NCBI RefSeq assembly: GCF_006937785.1
Contig: NZ_SJEE01000003.1
Span: 1 to 64,000, forward strand
Source: Pseudanabaena sp. UWO311
Lineage (GTDB): Bacteria > Cyanobacteriota > Cyanobacteriia > Pseudanabaenales > Pseudanabaenaceae
Length of the DNA stretch: 64,000 nucleotides
Direction of reading: 5' to 3'
The notes beneath the pieces were generated by a model. That model was not told the origin of the DNA, did no database searches, and saw only the letters and a list, made by a program, of their open reading frames with translations. Each line of letters begins with the position of its first letter. The first letter of the stretch is position 1. This document shows, in pieces, positions 60,385 to 64,000 of the stretch. Made by a program: the position numbers and the translations under genes.

Positions 60385-62133
60385 TTAGAATGGATTAGCA
60401 ACTAGAGAAAAGTAAAGCCCACGTTCTTGTAAAGTCGTTTTATCGCCAGAAATTCGGCTGAGGGGTATTCCCCAATCGAGACGGATAGTAAGGCGATCGC
60501 TCATTTGAAAGCGTAATCCAAAACCCAGAGATGCTAAGGTGCCAGGATCTGGGTTTGTACTGCCATTGTAGTTCCATGCTGTGCCGAAATCAAAGAACGG
60601 GGCAATCTGCAATAGTCCACCAATTTCAGGGATACGCATTACTGGTATCCGCAATTCTGCTGAGAACAGCAGCCCATTGTCGGTTGTGATGCTATCTTGC
60701 CGAAATCCCCGCAGGGTATCTTGTCCTCCAAAACTAATTTGTTCTTGTGACAAAAGTGAGCGATCGGCAAATTGTAAATCGCCACGCAGAAACAAGAGGG
60801 TTTCGGGTGCGAGCAGCCGTACATATTGGACTTGTCCGCGCCAAGCTAGAAATTGGCTATCTGGAGATATGGGATTAATGGTTGATCCAAAAGCATTAAG
60901 TCCAAAACTAACTTGAGAACGAGCGGCAAATACTTCTTCACCACTGCGTTGTACGTACTCTTGAAAGAACCGAAGGGCGGAAATTTTCGTTTGACCATTT
61001 TCGTCAGAGCCTAGGGAAGGAAAGGGAATTGCGCCGCCTAGTAATGACGCTTGGCTTTGGCTTTGGTTAAAGGTCAGCCCTAGGGCTAGGTCTTGAGAGG
61101 TGGTTTGGAGTATGGGCTGACGAATTGATAATCCATAGTTCCGCGAACTGGAGGCGATATCAAGGATATCAAAAGGTGCTTGGAGGACTTTACTAGAGGA
61201 AGTTCCAAAGTTGAAGCTAATCGTTCCATTGTAGGGATTGAATGGAACTGTATAACTAGCATCAAAGGAGTTACTGCCGTTGGTATTAGAATAACTCAGG
61301 CTCAGCCGATCGCCTAATCCTGTGAGGTTTGATTCGCCAAGCTGAATTTGGCGGCGATCTGTTCCCACACTAGGTGTGCGACCGTTATCAAAGGTAATTG
61401 GTAAGCTGAAGGTTTTCGCTTCGGTAACTTTGACTTCTAAGTTGTTTAGCCCTGGTTGTAAGCTTGGTGATAAATTGGCGGAGATGCTCTCAATTAGGGG
61501 ATTGATTTGCAGTAGTTGGAGTGCTTCTAGTAGGCGTTTGCTGTTGAGGGGTTTCTGTGTAGCGATCGCAATGCGCGATTGGATATAGCTAGGGTTGAGT
61601 CGGGTCAGTCCGATGACTTTAATTTCTTCGATTCCGCCTTCAACGATCTGGATCTTGATCGTTCCGCTGGTGAGTTTCTGTTCGGGAATTAATGCGCCTG
61701 AGGTGATGTATTTATTGTCTGCGTATAGTTTGGTGATTTTGGTGCGTACTTGAAATAGCTCGTTGATGGAAATGGGTTTGTTGGTATATTCCTTGGTAAG
61801 CTCTGTTAGTTCTGCATCGCTAAAAACGGTGCTGCCAATAAATTCAAATTTCTTGACGACAATGGTTTCAGAAGTATTAGTATTGGGGATCTCTAAAGGC
61901 GTTGGGGTTGTTGGTTTGAGTAGATCGGGTGATGGAGGTTTGGTCGGTTCGGATGGTGGCTTTGGTGGTGTGCGTGGAGTGTTTTCGGGGGTACGTGGAG
62001 TGTTGGCAGGAAGTTGAGGAGTTTGTGCGGCGATCGCTTGGGGGTAGATGCTGACAGCAGCGATCGCTAATGCAAAAATAGCTGTTTTTACCCCTTTTGA
62101 GTTTGTGGATTTACTCGGATACAATTTATTCAC
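60385..62133 (-). CDS. TpsB outer-membrane transporter (ShlB/FhaC family)
   Basis: A 582-residue Omp85-related protein. Signal peptide (AIFALAIAAVSIYPQAIAAQ), a proline- and threonine-rich linker, POTRA domains (FIGSTVFSDAELTELTKEY; IEEIKVIGLTRLNPSYIQSR) and a 16-strand barrel with the conserved FGGQDTLRGF loop and a terminal aromatic residue. It exports a TpsA exoprotein; such a gene starts at 63222 on the other strand. Confidence 0.93.
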   Translation of the reverse strand: MNKLYPSKSTNSKGVKTAIFALAIAAVSIYPQAIAAQTPQLPANTPRTPENTPRTPPKPPSEPTKPPSPDLLKPTTPTPLEIPNTNTSETIVVKKFEFIGSTVFSDAELTELTKEYTNKPISINELFQVRTKITKLYADNKYITSGALIPEQKLTSGTIKIQIVEGGIEEIKVIGLTRLNPSYIQSRIAIATQKPLNSKRLLEALQLLQINPLIESISANLSPSLQPGLNNLEVKVTEAKTFSLPITFDNGRTPSVGTDRRQIQLGESNLTGLGDRLSLSYSNTNGSNSFDASYTVPFNPYNGTISFNFGTSSSKVLQAPFDILDIASSSRNYGLSIRQPILQTTSQDLALGLTFNQSQSQASLLGGAIPFPSLGSDENGQTKISALRFFQEYVQRSGEEVFAARSQVSFGLNAFGSTINPISPDSQFLAWRGQVQYVRLLAPETLLFLRGDLQFADRSLLSQEQISFGGQDTLRGFRQDSITTDNGLLFSAELRIPVMRIPEIGGLLQIAPFFDFGTAWNYNGSTNPDPGTLASLGFGLRFQMSDRLTIRLDWGIPLSRISGDKTTLQERGLYFSLVANPF

Positions 62134-62640
62134 AATAATTTATTCCTGAAGCCAAAAAACCTGTTGGTGGATAATTTAACAGATTTGATTCAAAATTTGA
62201 GTAGAAACTTTAAAATTATTTTTTAGAGTAAAAATTAACGTGATTAATAGCAAGATTCAAATATCTAATTATCTAGGCATAATTAAATATAAAGCTCAAA
62301 AGCTTGTGGCAAAATCTATTCGTACACTGCAAGTTGCCTGATTTTTCTAATAACATACTGATATTAATTTGCTCGAATCATTTGATCGAATCGTTAATGC
62401 ATTGTATTTTTACTATCCAAACTAATATATACATTGTTTAAAATATTTTTCATCAGATTTTATGCGTAGATTAACTAAATATTCAAAGTAGTTTGATTGT
62501 CATGAATTACTAATTTAATTAAAATAGTTTTAAAATTCGTCAAGAAATTCCGCCATTTTAAAAGTTTTTCAACTTAGAAACTATTTAAGAGTTGATGTTA
62601 TGCAGAACGAAAATGATGAATCTCTTGCTGCTAGCGAAGC

Positions 62641-62664
62641 AGGGCAATCACGGGGATTGTCCCT
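62641..62664. repeat. GGGCAATC palindrome
   Basis: AGGGCAATC and GATTGTCCCT flank ACGGG, imperfect by one bulged T. A short dispersed palindrome that overlaps the end of a tiny frame. Confidence 0.45.
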
Positions 62665-62723
62665 ATCTGAATAATTCATTTCTTGTACACACAAGTCTGT
62701 CTGTCTTCGTTTCGAGCTATTTA

Positions 62724-62802
62724 GCCCCCTAAATCCCCCAATTCTGGGGGACTTTGAAGGGATTTTATTTTCTTGTTCCCCCAGAATTGGGGGCTAGGGG
62801 GC
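62724..62802. repeat. Long inverted repeat with CCCCC / GGGGG arms
   Basis: GCCCCCTAAATCCCCCAATT.. (left) and ..AATTGGGGGCTAGGGGGC (right) pair over about 24 positions with a small loop-out, around an AT-rich centre. This is a widespread cyanobacterial intergenic element. Confidence 0.8.
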
Positions 62803-62850
62803 GATTATTGGATGTGTTAGGCGACAGCCGTAACGCATCAATCCTATCTG

Positions 62851-62882
62851 TGGTGCGTTACGCTGCGCTAACTCACCCTACG
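62851..62882. repeat. GTGCGTTACGC repeat
   Basis: GGTGCGTTACGCTGCGCTAA followed by CTCACCCTACG. The same words occur at 6640-6680, a known type of dispersed cyanobacterial sequence. Confidence 0.6.
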
Positions 62883-63037
62883 CAAGAATTGTGAGTTATT
62901 AAATACACGATCTTGGTCAATTTATAGGCTTTTTCGATCTTATTGATTTCATCTAAAGTGTGATATTTTAGAACAATTAATATTTCTGAACTATTTGGGC
63001 GAGTAGTCAGAAGGTTGTTGCGTAACTTTGTTTAAGT

Positions 63038-63187
63038 TAGGACTTACGCAAATAAACCAAGAACTCAAGTTCTTGGCTAAAAGCTCAAGTCCACTGAAGT
63101 GGACTACAGAATACTGTTAATTAACCCGTTTCAACAGGTTTGAGCTTTTAGCCCGCACTTGAGTGCAGGGCTACTGCGTAAGTCCTA
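63038..63187. mobile_element. MITE-like element, 13-bp terminal inverted repeats
   Basis: TAGGACTTACGCA (63038-63050) and TGCGTAAGTCCTA (63175-63187) are exact inverted copies bounding 150 bases. The interior has two further palindromes (CCAAGAACTC..GTTCTTGG and AGTCCACTGAAGTGGACT) and no coding capacity. This fits a small non-autonomous element. It ends 34 bases before the TpsA start, so it may influence that promoter. Confidence 0.7.
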
Positions 63188-63221
63188 TAGGTGTTGTTAC
63201 TAAGTTTAGGGATTGCAAACC

Positions 63222-64000
63222 ATGAAACGAGCTTTTCGCCATATCTGTTTGTCCTGTGCCTGTGCTTTGAGCTGTCTCTCTGCGGCATTTTCGGCTTCAG
63301 CGCAGATCGTTCCTGATGCGACTTTGCCTGTAAATTCCACCGTGACAACGACGGGGCAAGTTCATACGATTAATGGCGGTACTGCGGTTGGTGTTAATCT
63401 CTATCATAGTTTTCAAGATTTTTCGGTTCCGACGAATAACACGGCGCATTTTAATAATGCTGCTCAGGTTCAGAATGTGTTGTCGCGGGTGACGGGGAAT
63501 TCTGTTTCTAATATTGATGGGTTGATTAAGGCGAATGGGAATGCGAACTTATATTTGCTTAATCCCAATGGGATTGCGTTTGGGGCAAATGCGAAGTTAG
63601 AGATTGGTGGTACTTTTGTTGGTTCTACGGCGAATAGTTTTAAGTTTACTGATGGTAGCGAGTTTAGTGCGACAAATCCTCAGGCTCCGCCTTTGTTGAC
63701 GATGAGTGTTACGCCTGGGGTGCAGTATGGGGTTAGTAATCAGGGGGCGACGATCAGCAATTTGGGTAATCTCTCGACGGGGCAGGATTTGGTTTTGAAT
63801 GCGGATAAGTTGGATTTGCAGGGGAGTTTGCAAGCTGGGAGAGATTTGACGTTTCAGGCTCAGGACTCGGTGAAGATTCGGGATACTGTTAGTACTCCAT
63901 TTTGGGCTGTGGCGGGTCGCGATCTGCTGGTGCAGGGTAATCAATCTGTTGATATTTTTACTTTGAATAATGTCAATAGTGGGTTTTGGTCGGGTGGCAA
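63222..64000 (+). CDS. TpsA-type filamentous haemagglutinin-like exoprotein (partial)
   Basis: At least 259 residues, open at the right edge. Signal peptide (residues 1-27: [20 protein letters not shown]), then the TPS secretion domain: [38 protein letters not shown] with the NPNGI motif, and a growing right-handed beta-helix ([18 protein letters not shown]). Secreted through the TpsB barrel encoded divergently 1.1 kb away. The C-terminal passenger, and so its activity, lies outside the window. Confidence 0.92.
   Translation, partial: MKRAFRHICLSCACALSCLSAAFSASAQIVPDATLPVNSTVTTTGQVHTINGGTAVGVNLYHSFQDFSVPTNNTAHFNNAAQVQNVLSRVTGNSVSNIDGLIKANGNANLYLLNPNGIAFGANAKLEIGGTFVGSTANSFKFTDGSEFSATNPQAPPLLTMSVTPGVQYGVSNQGATISNLGNLSTGQDLVLNADKLDLQGSLQAGRDLTFQAQDSVKIRDTVSTPFWAVAGRDLLVQGNQSVDIFTLNNVNSGFWSGG

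Larger units (their letters stand above)
62134..63221. other. Intergenic region rich in repeats, TpsB to TpsA
   Basis: About 1.1 kb between divergent secretion genes. The first 450 bases are AT-rich and show nothing recognisable. At 62600-62674 there is a 24-codon frame (MQNENDESLAASEAGQ...) without further support. The remaining part consists of the dispersed repeats listed separately. Promoters for both genes should lie here. Confidence 0.6.

Noticed and set aside
63148-63348. 66-codon minus-strand frame
   Set aside because: It is antisense to the signal peptide region of the TpsA gene and crosses the repeat end.
1-64000. CRISPR array
   Set aside because: No regularly spaced identical repeats with unique spacers were seen; tandem repeats are limited to the 12-bp KLEG units and short simple tracts.

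Overview
The window is from a cyanobacterium, probably a filamentous one related to Pseudanabaena (inference). The HIP1 octamer GCGATCGC and its GCGATCG core recur throughout. There is a pcyA (phycocyanobilin:ferredoxin oxidoreductase) gene, a phycobiliprotein-like gene with a conserved bilin cysteine, two TPR-CHAT proteins, several Uma2-type nuclease genes and a cyanobacterial-style ribosomal protein cluster lacking S10, S14 and L30. No CRISPR array, rRNA or ordinary tRNA gene was seen.

Layout. 0-3.1 kb: the tail of an IS630-like transposase, then three tRNA-like non-coding RNAs leading into a Ro60/Rsr (TROVE plus vWFA) gene. This looks like a bacterial Y RNA-Ro60 module and is the most interesting part of the window. 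3.1-11.7 kb: a type II NADH dehydrogenase, a small gene with a -1 slippery heptamer, two Uma2 nucleases with nearly identical 3' ends, a secreted protein, a cluster of small toxin-antitoxin-type genes, an ECF sigma/anti-sigma pair and an FMN-binding oxidase-like protein. 11.7-22.7 kb: a P-loop UvrD-like protein, two secreted TPR-CHAT protease-like proteins flanking a Rpn/DUF2887-type nuclease, a flavoprotein and a small cysteine-bearing exported protein. 23-30.4 kb: a receiver-histidine kinase hybrid, a PotD-like binding protein, a tail-anchored coiled-coil protein, a GST, cyanobacterial unknowns, DUF309 and an acyltransferase. 30.4-42.3 kb: a structured leader followed by rplC-rplD-rplW-rplB-rpsS-rplV-rpsC-rplP-rpmC-rpsQ-rplN-rplX-rplE-rpsH-rplF-rplR-rpsE-rplO-secY-adk-infA. 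The cluster stops after infA. 42.4-52.5 kb: GGCT, ChrA, Uma2, DnaG, a toxin-antitoxin pair, an M48 protein without its zinc ligands, and a bilin group (pcyA, phycobiliprotein-like protein, HEAT-repeat lyase-like protein). 52.7-64 kb: a small conserved protein, a SulP transporter, a sugar-kinase-like phosphotransferase, a second Rpn-type nuclease, a CHASE2-adenylate cyclase, and a two-partner secretion pair (TpsB, then the start of TpsA running off the right edge).

A genome-scale theme is the number of long, perfect inverted repeats between genes, with stems of 10 to 30 bp. Their tips often carry GCGC-NNN-GCGC or similar, while the stems are unrelated in sequence from site to site. Many sit between convergent genes and can serve as bidirectional terminators. 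Others do not fit that role: one contains the start codons of two divergent genes and one lies inside a coding region. Dispersed MITE-like repeats lie at 17.8 kb, 56.7 kb and 62.6-63.2 kb.

All calls come from reading the sequence. No database search, folding program or alignment was run, so family assignments rest on recognised motifs and gene context.
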